Origin: Sphingobium subterraneum
GTDB lineage: Bacteria; Pseudomonadota; Alphaproteobacteria; Sphingomonadales; Sphingomonadaceae
DNA length: 64,000 nt
Direction of reading: 5' to 3'
Assembly: GCF_014199435.1 (NCBI RefSeq)
Contig: NZ_JACIJP010000005.1
Location: 124,001 to 188,000 of the forward strand
In this document: positions 8,598 through 16,967 of the stretch, piece after piece
How positions within the stretch are numbered: position 1 is the stretch's first letter
How the letters are laid out: each line of letters starts with the position of its first letter
The notes under the pieces: model-generated
What the model saw: the letters and a program-made list of their open reading frames with translations, nothing else
Told to the model about the DNA's origin: nothing
Databases searched by the model: none
Made by a program: the position numbers and the translations under genes

Positions 8598-9038
8598 CTA
8601 TCGTTCCCCAAACACCCATTGACGGTTGAGCACGAACACGATCCCCGGCGTGATGAACAGCATGCCGGGGATGGGTGTCCATGTCGGCCAGCCGCGCCAG
8701 GACACGCACAGCCAGACCCACAGGGCGTTCAGCGCCAAGCTGAGGAGCGACACCGCGACGAATTTGACGCCGCGCGTGGCGTGGGCGGCGGTGCTCGTCG
8801 GGCGCTTTGCGTCGCGGAAGGTGATGCGGTTGTGGAGGACATAGCCAAGCATGACAGCCACGCCATAGCCGGCACCATTCGCGATCTGGCTGTGCCAATG
8901 CGCCCACGTCGCGAGTATCCAGTAGATCGCCGCCTGCACCAGCGTTATGCCAAGGCCGACAATTCCGTAGCGTGCGACCTGCGCGATTAGCGCACGGCGT
9001 TCTGCCGAAATCGAGGACCATCGTTCAAGGATTTTCAT
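8598..9038 (-). CDS. GtrA-family membrane protein
   Basis: 146 residues with four predicted transmembrane helices and the family features VARYGIVGLGITLVQAAIY, GYVLHNRITF and the terminal FVLNRQWVFGE. GtrA proteins are implicated in flipping undecaprenyl-linked sugars. Its neighbour, divergent across 46 bp, is a large GT-C-like protein, which makes a joint role in lipid-linked sugar transfer plausible but unproven. Confidence 0.85.
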   Translation of the reverse strand: MKILERWSSISAERRALIAQVARYGIVGLGITLVQAAIYWILATWAHWHSQIANGAGYGVAVMLGYVLHNRITFRDAKRPTSTAAHATRGVKFVAVSLLSLALNALWVWLCVSWRGWPTWTPIPGMLFITPGIVFVLNRQWVFGER

Positions 9039-9084
9039 GTGACCCCGTTGCGCTTTGCGGTGGCTGCTCTAATCCCTGTGCCCG

Positions 9085-10962
9085 ATGATGGGAAGCGGCA
9101 ACATCCGGTTGGCCACGGGCAAGGGTAGCGGCACGAAGCGCGCGCGGTTCGACGCGGTGCTGGTGTGGGCCGACGCCAACTGGAAATGGGTGACGTTCCT
9201 GTGCTGGATTGGCGTCGCGAGCTATTATCTCGCGCTGCGGTCGGAAACGATCCACTGGTTCGCGCTGGGCGATACCGATGACAATATGCGCTATCTTCAG
9301 GTGCGCGACTGGATCGAGGGCCAAGGCTGGTTCGATCTGCGTCAGTATCGGCTGAACCCGCCGGTGGGGGCAGACATCCACTGGTCGCGCATCGTCGATC
9401 TGCCACTTGGTGCGCTGATGCTGTTTTTCCGCGCATTCCTGACCGAGGGGCATGCGGACCGCCTTGCCTGCGCGATCGCGCCGTTGCTGCCGCTCTTGCT
9501 GCTGATGCTCTCGCTGGGGTTTGTGACCCGGCGGATTACGGACGGCAGCGCGTGGCTGATTGCGGTACTGGGGCCGCTGGGCGCGCCGATGGGACTGGGC
9601 ATGTATGTGCCGCTGCGGATCGATCATCATGGCTGGCAACTGGCGCTGACGGTGACGATGCTCGCGGGGATTGTCGATCCGAAATGGGTGCGGGGCGGCA
9701 TCGTCGCCGGGCTGGCGAGCGCGCTGTCGATCGCCATCGGCATGGAGATGATGGTCTATCTGGTCGGCGCGGGCGCGCTGATTGGCCTGCGCTGGGTCTT
9801 CAAGGAGGGCGCTTCCCGGCGCATGTTCCCGTATGCCGTCGCGCTGGGCGGGGGGACGGCAGTACTGTTCCTGCTGTTCGCGAGCATCGCCAACCGTCAA
9901 CCGGTCTGTGATGCGCTATCCCCCATATGGGTGGCGGTGCTGGGTCTGGCAGCAGCAGGCATGGTCGTGCTGACCGCGCTGCCGCTGCGCACATGGCCAG
10001 TGCGGCTGGCGGCAGCGGCGGTTGTGGGCGGGCTGGTCGGTGGGTTCGCCTGGATGAACTGGCCGCAATGCTTCTCGGCCTACCAGATATCGCCGGAGCT
10101 GCAGCGGCTTTGGCTCGTCAACATCCGCGAGGCGAAGTCGGTCGCGCGCGAATCGCTCAATGTGGCGATCCCCATGCTGGCGCTGCCAGTGTTCGGCAGC
10201 ATCGGCGCGCTGATCGCCTGCGTTACGGTGCGGCGCGATCCCGAGAAGCTGTGGGCATGGGGAACCGTTGCGCTGATGACCATGTTCGCGCTCGCGCTGA
10301 CATTTTGGCAGATCCGCGCCGCGCCCGCCGCACAGTTGCTTTCCATCCCCGCCGCCGCGTGGGTGGGATGGGCGGCGTTGAAGGCGATCCTCGACGGGCG
10401 GGGCATCGCGCGGCCTTTGGGCATTGCGGCGGTGGCGGCCGTGGGCGCAATCCTGTCGGCTAGCGCCGTCTATCCTGCCGCCTACAGGACGATTGCCAAC
10501 TGGTCGGGCAAGCCGCCCGTGGTCACCGCTGCGAGCAAGGCGCGCAAGGAACGGATGGAGCGCATCCGCCGCGCCAACGCACGCTGTCGTACCCTGCCCG
10601 CGCTGGCGGCTCTCAACCGTCTGCCGCCTGCGACCATCTTCACCGTGGTGGACCTCGGGCCGCGTCTGATCGCGACCACACACCACAGCGCCATCGCCGG
10701 GCCCTATCACCGCAATGGCGAAGCGATCCTCGACATCCACCACGCCTTCGATGGCACTCCCGACATGTTCCGCGCCATCGCCGCACGGCACAAGGCGACC
10801 TATCTGCTGTTCTGTCCGGATTTCCCGGAAGGGACAGTTTATCAGTCGCGCAGTCCCCGCGGCTTTTATGCGCAGCTGGCGCGAGGACAAGTGCCGGTCT
10901 GGCTGCATCCGGTCACATTGGCATCGGGGATGCCCTACACGCTCTACCGTATCGCCTATTGA
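9085..10962 (+). CDS. Large polytopic membrane protein, probable GT-C-type glycosyltransferase (STT3-like)
   Basis: 625 residues with about a dozen hydrophobic segments between residues 30 and 470 and a soluble C-terminal part of about 150 residues. The first extracytoplasmic loop carries ALGDTDDNMRYLQVRDW and NPPVGADIHWSRIVD, and a later loop has LRIDHHGWQ. Such acidic and DHH motifs occur in STT3/PglB-like GT-C enzymes that use polyprenyl-phosphate sugar donors. Other annotations of relatives are possible, so the enzymatic call is inference from motif layout. It is divergent from the GtrA gene and ends 1 bp before tadA on the other strand. Confidence 0.55.
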   Translation: MMGSGNIRLATGKGSGTKRARFDAVLVWADANWKWVTFLCWIGVASYYLALRSETIHWFALGDTDDNMRYLQVRDWIEGQGWFDLRQYRLNPPVGADIHWSRIVDLPLGALMLFFRAFLTEGHADRLACAIAPLLPLLLLMLSLGFVTRRITDGSAWLIAVLGPLGAPMGLGMYVPLRIDHHGWQLALTVTMLAGIVDPKWVRGGIVAGLASALSIAIGMEMMVYLVGAGALIGLRWVFKEGASRRMFPYAVALGGGTAVLFLLFASIANRQPVCDALSPIWVAVLGLAAAGMVVLTALPLRTWPVRLAAAAVVGGLVGGFAWMNWPQCFSAYQISPELQRLWLVNIREAKSVARESLNVAIPMLALPVFGSIGALIACVTVRRDPEKLWAWGTVALMTMFALALTFWQIRAAPAAQLLSIPAAAWVGWAALKAILDGRGIARPLGIAAVAAVGAILSASAVYPAAYRTIANWSGKPPVVTAASKARKERMERIRRANARCRTLPALAALNRLPPATIFTVVDLGPRLIATTHHSAIAGPYHRNGEAILDIHHAFDGTPDMFRAIAARHKATYLLFCPDFPEGTVYQSRSPRGFYAQLARGQVPVWLHPVTLASGMPYTLYRIAY

Positions 10963-10963
10963 G

Positions 10964-11422
10964 CTAGCGTCGTTCAGCGAAGAAGGTGCGCAGCAAGCTC
11001 GACGACTCGCTTTCCCCGATGCCGGAATAGAGTTCCGGCCGATGGTGGCACTGGGGGTGAGTGAACACCCGCGCGCCATGCTCGACCGCTCCGCCCTTGG
11101 GATCGGCCGCGCCGACATACAGGCGTGCGATCCGGGCGTGGGATATCGCCCCGGCGCACATCGCGCACGGCTCCAGCGTCACCCACAGATCGCAGCCGGT
11201 GAGGCGATAGTCGCCCAGCGCTACGCTGGCGGCGCGAATCGCGACGACTTCCGCATGGGCGGTGGGATCGCTGTCGCGGCGGTTGCGGTTCTCGCCCTCG
11301 CCGATGATGACGCCGTCGCGGGTCACCACCGCGCCGATTGGCACCTCGCCCGCCTGCGCCGCGCGACGGGCCAAGTCCAGCGCGCGCGCCATTGGCTGGG
11401 GCAGGGGGAAGGGGGTGGACAT
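10964..11422 (-). CDS. tadA: tRNA-specific adenosine deaminase (A34 to inosine)
   Basis: 152 residues. It has the complete CDA-fold zinc site, TAHAEVVAIR with the catalytic Glu and LEPCAMCAGAI with the two cysteines, plus the TadA feature ADPKGGAVEHG. The enzyme converts A34 of tRNA-Arg(ACG) to inosine. It is convergent with the GT-C-like gene and divergent from rpmB across 134 bp. Confidence 0.93.
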   Translation of the reverse strand: MSTPFPLPQPMARALDLARRAAQAGEVPIGAVVTRDGVIIGEGENRNRRDSDPTAHAEVVAIRAASVALGDYRLTGCDLWVTLEPCAMCAGAISHARIARLYVGAADPKGGAVEHGARVFTHPQCHHRPELYSGIGESESSSLLRTFFAERR

Positions 11423-11556
11423 TCGCCCGCTTTATCCGCACATGGTTCGTGCGCCAAGCGGCACTCGCGGCTTGACGAAGCGGGCGTTAGCCGCTATCCG
11501 CGCCGCTTTCCGGTATCACCGGGCCAGATTCACCCGAACGAACAAGGTTGATTACT

Positions 11557-11844
11557 ATGTCGCGCATTTGCGAGCTGACCGGCAAGGGCCGTCAAGTGGG
11601 GCACAATGTTTCCCACGCCAACAACAAGACGAAGCGGGTGTTCCTGCCGAACCTTCAGAATGTGACGCTGCTGTCGGAAGCTCTGGAAACGGGCGTGAAG
11701 CTGCGTGTCTCGACCCATGGTCTGCGTTCGGTCGAACATAATGGCGGCTTGGATAACTGGCTGCTCAAGACCTCTGACGACAAGCTGTCGCTGAAGGCGC
11801 GCCGCCTGAAGCGCGAAATCGAAAAGAAGCAGAAGGCGGCCTGA
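11557..11844 (+). CDS. rpmB: 50S ribosomal protein L28
   Basis: 95 residues from ATG 11557. It begins [20 protein letters not shown] and contains [15 protein letters not shown] and the L28 middle motif [18 protein letters not shown] hairpin followed by six Ts lies about 45 bp after the stop. It is a large-subunit ribosomal protein; there is no L31 or L33 gene next to it. Confidence 0.97.
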   Translation: MSRICELTGKGRQVGHNVSHANNKTKRVFLPNLQNVTLLSEALETGVKLRVSTHGLRSVEHNGGLDNWLLKTSDDKLSLKARRLKREIEKKQKAA

Positions 11845-11887
11845 CGCGGCTTTCCGACGTCGTTTCGGCGACGCTGGCTTGGAATAG

Positions 11888-11915
11888 AAAGCGGTCCTGC
11901 GGGGCCGCTTTTTTG
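11888..11915 (+). terminator. Rho-independent terminator after rpmB
   Basis: The stem AAAGCGGTCC/GGGGCCGCTTT (mismatch near the loop) with a short TGC loop is followed directly by a run of T. The convergent gene on the other strand ends at 11946, so the hairpin may serve both. Confidence 0.8.
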
Positions 11916-11945
11916 TTTGGGGATATTCGGCCCGAACCCCGCGTC

Positions 11946-13007
11946 TCAGGGCAGAGACAGCTCCGGCGGCAGGGCAAATTCCAACAGCAGGGTACGTTGG
12001 AAAAATTTGTGGTTGTCGTCGGACGCGATCCACAGGATCGTGCGGCCGCCACGTTGTTCAACCGCCAGTGCCTCGAAATTGTCGGCAAGGACCGGTGGCG
12101 CGAGGAGGGCGAGCGTCTGCGCGCGCAGGACGGCGCGGGGCTTCATGTCTCCGATGTCCACCAGCGCTAGCATCGCCGTGAACCCGTCATAGAGCGTCGC
12201 GCGCCGGTTGAGGACGAGCAGGCGGTTCTTCCCGATCGAGACAGCGTCGGTAGGGCGGTATCCCTGCGGCGGGACATAATTCATGCGGATTGGTGCCTTG
12301 GTACGCGGGCTGGCGGGATCGCCGCTGAACAGGAGCAGGTCGTTCCCGGTGTCGGGGCCATTGCCCATTTCCGAAAACACCAGGAAGCGCCCGTCCGTTA
12401 AGCGCACCATCGCTTCCGGTCCCCCCGTGCTGGGCCACCGCATCATCTCCGGCCAGACACGGCATGCCTCGACCTGGGTAAACCCGGCCGAATAGCGGCA
12501 GATACGTTGCTGCAGTTCGAACCCGACCCAGGATCGGCCGGTCTTGGGATTGGTCACCATCGACTCGGTATCCATCTTGAACCGTGGCCAATGCCGCTCG
12601 CGTTCGAAAACGGGAAGCGAACGGATGACCTGTTTCCCTCCGCTCGCAGGAGGGCGGCCCAGTCCGGTGAGGAGGCCCGTGTCGCTCAGGCCGAGCAACT
12701 GGCCGTCCGGCTCCACCAGCAGTGAGGAAATACCGCCGAAGGAGGGATCGGGACTCTTCAGATGCCAGGCGGCGATGAAATGCAGCGACCCAAGATGATC
12801 GACGGCGGGCTGGCTGCTCATCAGCGTTAGCGGCGTTGCCGTGACAGTAACCGGTCCGGCGGGCGGCCCGATATCCTTGTCGACGGTCACAAGCTGGTCG
12901 ATACCAAAGGACGCGCCAAGGGCGGCGATAAGAAGAAGTCCGAGGCGCATGCCACGCGCCATAAGAGAAAAGCCGCGCCGTTTCATCCGATTTCTGTTGC
13001 GTCGCAC
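11946..13007 (-). CDS. Exported esterase-like activity of phytase-family protein
   Basis: 353 residues. A basic N-terminus and one hydrophobic segment (MRLGLLLIAALGASFGIDQL) act as signal peptide or anchor; starts at 13007 and 12986 are both possible. The body has a beta-propeller-like repeat pattern with FGGISSLLVEPDGQLLGLSD, FKMDTESMV and DNFEALAVEQRGG, which fits the phytase-like esterase domain (PF13449). The substrate is unknown. It is convergent with rpmB. Confidence 0.75.
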   Translation of the reverse strand: MRRNRNRMKRRGFSLMARGMRLGLLLIAALGASFGIDQLVTVDKDIGPPAGPVTVTATPLTLMSSQPAVDHLGSLHFIAAWHLKSPDPSFGGISSLLVEPDGQLLGLSDTGLLTGLGRPPASGGKQVIRSLPVFERERHWPRFKMDTESMVTNPKTGRSWVGFELQQRICRYSAGFTQVEACRVWPEMMRWPSTGGPEAMVRLTDGRFLVFSEMGNGPDTGNDLLLFSGDPASPRTKAPIRMNYVPPQGYRPTDAVSIGKNRLLVLNRRATLYDGFTAMLALVDIGDMKPRAVLRAQTLALLAPPVLADNFEALAVEQRGGRTILWIASDDNHKFFQRTLLLEFALPPELSLP

Positions 13008-13131
13008 AATGTGAACGAAGCCTGACAGCTATGTTCAGCCCCGGCTCAAAGCCAAAACCGCATAACGGATCTCAAGGACGGTGGAGTGATTCGGCCGTCA
13101 CGGAATTGAAAGAGTGAAAAGGAGTAAGATC

Positions 13132-13533
13132 ATGACCCGGAAGTTGATCAAGATCGCCGCAGCCCTGAGCGTGAGCGTAGCGTCGCTTGCGACCGTCAGC
13201 GCCCCTGCATCGGCCCGCGATGGCTGGGACAATGGCCGCCATTATGGCCAGTACAAGCATGGCCGGGATCGCGACTATCGCGGGGACCGTTATTATGGCG
13301 GTCGTGATAACTATTATCGGGGCAACAATTATTACCGCAGCGGCTACCGTGGCGATAATTATCGCTGCCGTGACAAGGGTACGGGCGGCGCCATCATCGG
13401 TGCGATCGCGGGCGGCCTGCTGGGCCACGAAATCGCGGGCCGGGGTGATCGTACCACCGGCACTGTCATCGGCGGTGCGCTCGGCGCGGTGACCGGGCAT
13501 GTGATCGACAAGAGCGACGGTCGTCCCTGCTGA
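13132..13533 (+). CDS. Exported glycine-zipper (17-kDa-antigen-like) protein
   Basis: 133 residues from ATG 13132; AAGGAG precedes the ATG by about 8 bp, which rejects the GTG at 13114. There is a signal peptide ending ASA. A region rich in Arg, Tyr, Asp and Gly (about residues 28-80) precedes two glycine-zipper segments, GGAIIGAIAGGLLGHEIAG and TGTVIGGALGAVTGHVID, typical of outer-membrane-associated small proteins of unknown role. It ends in Cys. Confidence 0.8.
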   Translation: MTRKLIKIAAALSVSVASLATVSAPASARDGWDNGRHYGQYKHGRDRDYRGDRYYGGRDNYYRGNNYYRSGYRGDNYRCRDKGTGGAIIGAIAGGLLGHEIAGRGDRTTGTVIGGALGAVTGHVIDKSDGRPC

Positions 13534-13558
13534 ACGAACCCTTGCTAAGTTGCACGAC

Positions 13559-13591
13559 GACGGCGGGCCCCGAACATGCGGGTCCGCCGTC
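13559..13591. terminator. Shared hairpin between convergent genes
   Basis: A 12-bp stem, GACGGCGGGCCC (13559-13570) with GGGTCCGCCGTC (13580-13591), pairs fully if one G-U is allowed, with a 9-nt loop. It separates the glycine-zipper gene and the convergent TonB-like gene and touches the latter's stop. There is no strong T-run on either side. Confidence 0.5.
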
Positions 13592-14324
13592 AGCCTTTGC
13601 GCTCGGTGGCGGTGTAGTCGATACGAATGCGTACCCATGCCCCCACGACCGGACGGCCGTTGATGCGCGGGGGCAGGACCAGAAACTGCCACGCCGCCTC
13701 GCGCACGGCGCGTGCAAAGCCGGACCCCATGGGCGATTCGCCCAAGGCCTGGCAGTTTTCCACCCGGTTGTTCGCGATCGTCTTGCAGGCGACCAGCCCC
13801 CAGCCGGTGCGTGGGGCATTGGGTGGCATGTAGCCCGCCAGTTCCGCGTCGGTGGGGCGGCGCACCCATTCGGCGTTGAACAGGCGGACGCCGCCTGGTC
13901 CATCGCCGGGGCCGATCAGGCCCGCGCTGTCGATGCCATTGTCGACCCCTGCGCTCTGGCCGCGCGACGGCAGTTTGGAAATATCTCCCGCCGCATAGAC
14001 ATCCTTCGCCATGGGGATGAGTGCAGGCGGCTCCTCCGGCGGCTTGGGGGTGACGGGCGCGGGGGTGGGCTTGGCTTCGGCCGCCCGGCTAGCCTTGCGT
14101 TCCGGCTGGGTCTTGGCCTGCTGCTTTTCCTGCGCCGGTTCGGGCAACAGCGTGAAGCTCGTCGGCGCGCGTTCCTCCTTGACCGGAGGGGGAGCCGATT
14201 TGACCCAGAGGAACAGCGCCAGCACCAGTGCATGCACCGCCAAGGCGAGCAGGAACGCAACGGCGCGCTGCCGGGCACGGGGATCGTGCGGCATGCCTAC
14301 CCAGCGCGGAACGATGAACTGCAT
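13590..14324 (-). CDS. TonB-like energy-transducer family protein
   Basis: About 244 residues from ATG 14324; ATG 14294 is an alternative. One N-terminal membrane anchor (AVAFLLALAVHALVLALFLWV) is followed by a Pro/Glu/Lys/Ala-rich linker and a C-terminal globular part with TGWGLVACKTIANNRVENCQ, GFARAVREAAWQFLVLPP and GAWVRIRIDY. This is the TonB architecture, but ExbB/ExbD are not adjacent and the C-terminal domain is divergent, so a role in TonB-dependent uptake is inference. Confidence 0.65.
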   Translation of the reverse strand: MQFIVPRWVGMPHDPRARQRAVAFLLALAVHALVLALFLWVKSAPPPVKEERAPTSFTLLPEPAQEKQQAKTQPERKASRAAEAKPTPAPVTPKPPEEPPALIPMAKDVYAAGDISKLPSRGQSAGVDNGIDSAGLIGPGDGPGGVRLFNAEWVRRPTDAELAGYMPPNAPRTGWGLVACKTIANNRVENCQALGESPMGSGFARAVREAAWQFLVLPPRINGRPVVGAWVRIRIDYTATERKG

Positions 14325-14547
14325 GCTGATCCCATATGCGTCGACGGGCGGGAATGCCATCGGGCCCTGCGGAAATTTTGCCGCCCACATTCGCTGTGGC
14401 GTTCACGGCGAAAGCTCCGCCGCCCGCCATTTGCACCCTGCGGCGCTTTGGGCTATGCGCCTGTGAAACCAGCCCCGGCGCCGCTGATCCCTTATCGATT
14501 CGCGTAGCCGGGGCGATTCCGTTTCTTTGACGAGTAGGCACACCGAT

Positions 14548-15327
14548 ATGGCCCGTCGCCGCCAGATTTACGAAGGCAAGGCAAAGATCCTCTATGAAGG
14601 TCCGGAGCCGGGCACGCTGATCCAGTATTTCAAGGACGACGCGACCGCCTTCAACGCCCAGAAAAAGGGCACGATCAACGGCAAGGGCGTGCTTAACAAC
14701 CGGATCTCCGAGCATGTCTTTACGCTGCTCGGCAATATCGGCGTGCCGACGCATTTCATCCGCCGCCTGAACATGCGGGAGCAGCTGATCCGCCAGGTCG
14801 AGATCGTGCCGATCGAGGTGGTGATCCGCAATGTCGCGGCCGGGTCGCTGACCCAGCGCCTTGGCATCGAGGAAGGGACGCAGCTCCCCCGCACGCTCAT
14901 CGAATATTATTACAAGGACGACGCGCTCGGCGATCCGATGATCACCGAAGAGCATATCGCCTGCTTCGGCTGGGCCAATCAGGACGAGATGCACGACATC
15001 GCCGACATGGCGATCCGCGTAAACGACTTCATGTGCGGCATGTTCGCGGCGATCGGCATCCGCCTCGTCGATTTCAAGCTGGAGTTCGGCCGCCTGTGGG
15101 ATGGCGATTTCAGCCGCATCATCCTGGCCGACGAGATCAGCCCGGACGGCTGCCGCCTGTGGGACATGGTGACGGGTGAGAAGCTCGACAAGGACCGCTT
15201 CCGCCGGGACTTGGGCGGCGAAGTCGAGGCCTATCAGGAAGTCGCGCGGCGACTGGGTTTGATGCCGGAGGGTTCAGATACGACTGTGCTCGATCTCGAT
15301 ACGCACCGGAAGAAGAAGGGCGTTTGA
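14548..15327 (+). CDS. purC: SAICAR synthase (phosphoribosylaminoimidazole-succinocarboxamide synthase)
   Basis: 259 residues from ATG 14548. It contains [26 protein letters not shown], the nucleotide and substrate motif [21 protein letters not shown] and [14 protein letters not shown]. It ligates aspartate to CAIR in de novo purine synthesis. In relatives purS and purQ usually follow directly; here an Imm40-like gene on the opposite strand lies between. Confidence 0.96.
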   Translation: MARRRQIYEGKAKILYEGPEPGTLIQYFKDDATAFNAQKKGTINGKGVLNNRISEHVFTLLGNIGVPTHFIRRLNMREQLIRQVEIVPIEVVIRNVAAGSLTQRLGIEEGTQLPRTLIEYYYKDDALGDPMITEEHIACFGWANQDEMHDIADMAIRVNDFMCGMFAAIGIRLVDFKLEFGRLWDGDFSRIILADEISPDGCRLWDMVTGEKLDKDRFRRDLGGEVEAYQEVARRLGLMPEGSDTTVLDLDTHRKKKGV

Positions 15328-15369
15328 GGGGTAACGTTGCGCCGGAGCGGTCTGTTAGGATACGACAAC

Positions 15370-15771
15370 TTAGCGGACGTTTTTGTCTGATGGGACCAGT
15401 ACTACAAATTTGCTGACATCGTCCAAATGGAGAATGTGCGATCGTGCAACCTGTATGCTGCGAGCTAAAAAATCTTCGGATTGTTCGTCATGCTGCATTT
15501 CACAATGCCAGTTTTCGTAGGTATATGTAAAACTATTGCCACCTGCATGCTGAATAATGTCCCCGCCCAAAATCGGCCAACCCGTGGCCATTAGTTGGGA
15601 GAGTGCATTCAATGCTTGGCTTCGAGTTAATGCCCAATTCTTGATCCCATTGCTTTCCCCAAGAAATATGCCTTGAGCGAGAAATGAGTGTGGCGGTTGA
15701 TCTCGAAGTCCTAGGATGTCCATGAATATTCTATTAGAGACTTTGTCCCCTCCCCACAACAAACGGGGCAT
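15370..15771 (-). CDS. Imm40-like immunity-family protein (orphan)
   Basis: About 133 residues from ATG 15771, with GAGGAG 14 bp upstream; ATG 15723 would give about 117. Visible features are FLAQGIFLGESNGIKNWALTRSQALNAL, then WPILGGDIIQHAGG and FTYTYENWHCE, which match my memory of the Imm40 pattern (GxDxY followed by a YxNWY-like motif). Known relatives neutralise polymorphic toxins; no toxin gene is visible here. Base composition is clearly more AT-rich than the flanking pur genes and it faces the opposite direction, which suggests acquisition. The assignment is from motifs only. Confidence 0.55.
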   Translation of the reverse strand: MPRLLWGGDKVSNRIFMDILGLRDQPPHSFLAQGIFLGESNGIKNWALTRSQALNALSQLMATGWPILGGDIIQHAGGNSFTYTYENWHCEMQHDEQSEDFLARSIQVARSHILHLDDVSKFVVLVPSDKNVR

Positions 15772-15869
15772 TGCCAATAACAATTCTCCTCGCCGACTCT
15801 TGCCCTCCGCCTCCCTCCCGCCTAGTGGCTTCCCCATACCCGCCCCGCAAACACACGGAGTCGTCGCCC

Positions 15870-16103
15870 ATGAAAGCCCGCGTTTACGTTACCCTGAAAG
15901 GCGGCGTGCTCGATCCGCAGGGGAAGGCTATTCATCATGCGTTGGAGGGGCTTGGCTTTGCCGGTGTCAACGATGTGCGCGCGGGCAAGATGATCGAGCT
16001 GGACCTTGCCGACGGCACGTCCGATGCGGATATCGACGCGATGTGCAGCAAGCTGCTCGCCAATACGGTGATCGAAAACTACCGCATCGAAAAGCTGGGA
16101 TAA
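15870..16103 (+). CDS. purS: FGAM synthase subunit PurS
   Basis: 77 residues from ATG 15870, preceded by CGGAG. The features [37 protein letters not shown] and the C-terminal [12 protein letters not shown] are typical. PurS bridges PurQ and PurL in the three-part FGAM synthetase. It lies 4 bp before purQ. The purL gene is not in this position. Confidence 0.94.
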   Translation: MKARVYVTLKGGVLDPQGKAIHHALEGLGFAGVNDVRAGKMIELDLADGTSDADIDAMCSKLLANTVIENYRIEKLG

Positions 16104-16107
16104 GCCC

Positions 16108-16782
16108 ATGAAAAGCGCCGTCATCGTCTTTCCCGGTTCCAATTGCGATCGCGATATGGCGAGCGCGATCGAGCTGGTAAGCGGCCACAAGCCCGCGATG
16201 GTGTGGCACCGGGATACCGAGCTGCCCGAGGGTGTGGACCTGATCGCGCTGCCCGGCGGCTTTTCCTATGGGGATTATCTGCGCTCGGGCGCGATGGCAT
16301 CCCGCTCGCCGGTGATGGAGGCGGTGGGCCGTGCGGCGCAGCGGGGCGCCTACGTGCTGGCGGTGTGCAACGGCTTTCAGGTGGCGACCGAGAGCGGCCT
16401 GCTGCCCGGAGCATTGATGCGCAATGCGGGCATCCATTTCGTCTGCCGCGATGTCGCGCTGACGGTGGAGAACACCCAATCCGCGTTTACCAATCATTAT
16501 ACCAAAAACGAGCGGATCATCGTCCCCGTTGCGCATCATGACGGCAATTATTTCGCCGACGACGCGACGCTCGACCGGCTGGAGGGCGAGGGTCGCGTGG
16601 CGTTCCGTTATGCCGAAGCCGTCAACGGCTCCGCACGCAACATCGCCGGTATCCTGAGTGAGAATGGCCGGGTGCTGGGTATGATGCCGCACCCCGAACG
16701 GGCGGTCGAAGCGGCGCATGGCAACACCGACGGGCGGCGGGTGTTTGAGGGTTTGGTCGAAGCGCTGATGGCGGTCGCGTAG
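16108..16782 (+). CDS. purQ: FGAM synthase glutaminase subunit PurQ
   Basis: 224 residues. A class-I glutamine amidotransferase with [29 protein letters not shown], the nucleophile Cys in VLAVCNGFQ and the catalytic His/Glu in [10 protein letters not shown]. It supplies ammonia to PurL. Next downstream is a palindromic repeat and then a patatin gene instead of purL. Confidence 0.95.
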   Translation: MKSAVIVFPGSNCDRDMASAIELVSGHKPAMVWHRDTELPEGVDLIALPGGFSYGDYLRSGAMASRSPVMEAVGRAAQRGAYVLAVCNGFQVATESGLLPGALMRNAGIHFVCRDVALTVENTQSAFTNHYTKNERIIVPVAHHDGNYFADDATLDRLEGEGRVAFRYAEAVNGSARNIAGILSENGRVLGMMPHPERAVEAAHGNTDGRRVFEGLVEALMAVA

Positions 16783-16800
16783 GCGATTGTTGTTTCTTTC

Positions 16801-16903
16801 CCGTTCGTGCTGAGTGCCATTGAGCGTGTCGAAATGGCGTATCGAAGCATCAGCCCTTCGATACGGGACTTCGCCTTCGCTCAACCCCACTTAGGGCGAA
16901 CGG
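16801..16903. repeat. Sphingomonad-type palindromic intergenic repeat (REP-like)
   Basis: A 103-bp nested palindrome. The outer ends are CCGTTCGTGCTGAGTG and CACTTAGGGCGAACGG. An inner perfect 10-bp pair CGTATCGAAG (16838-16847)/CTTCGATACG (16856-16865) forms a central stem. A related copy sits inside fdsB at 51949-52029. No ORF lies here. Confidence 0.8.
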
Positions 16904-16967
16904 CTTGTAAGGAGGGGCGGTCAACCTCCCACTCGACAACATCCCACATATTGGGCACTCTCCCGCA

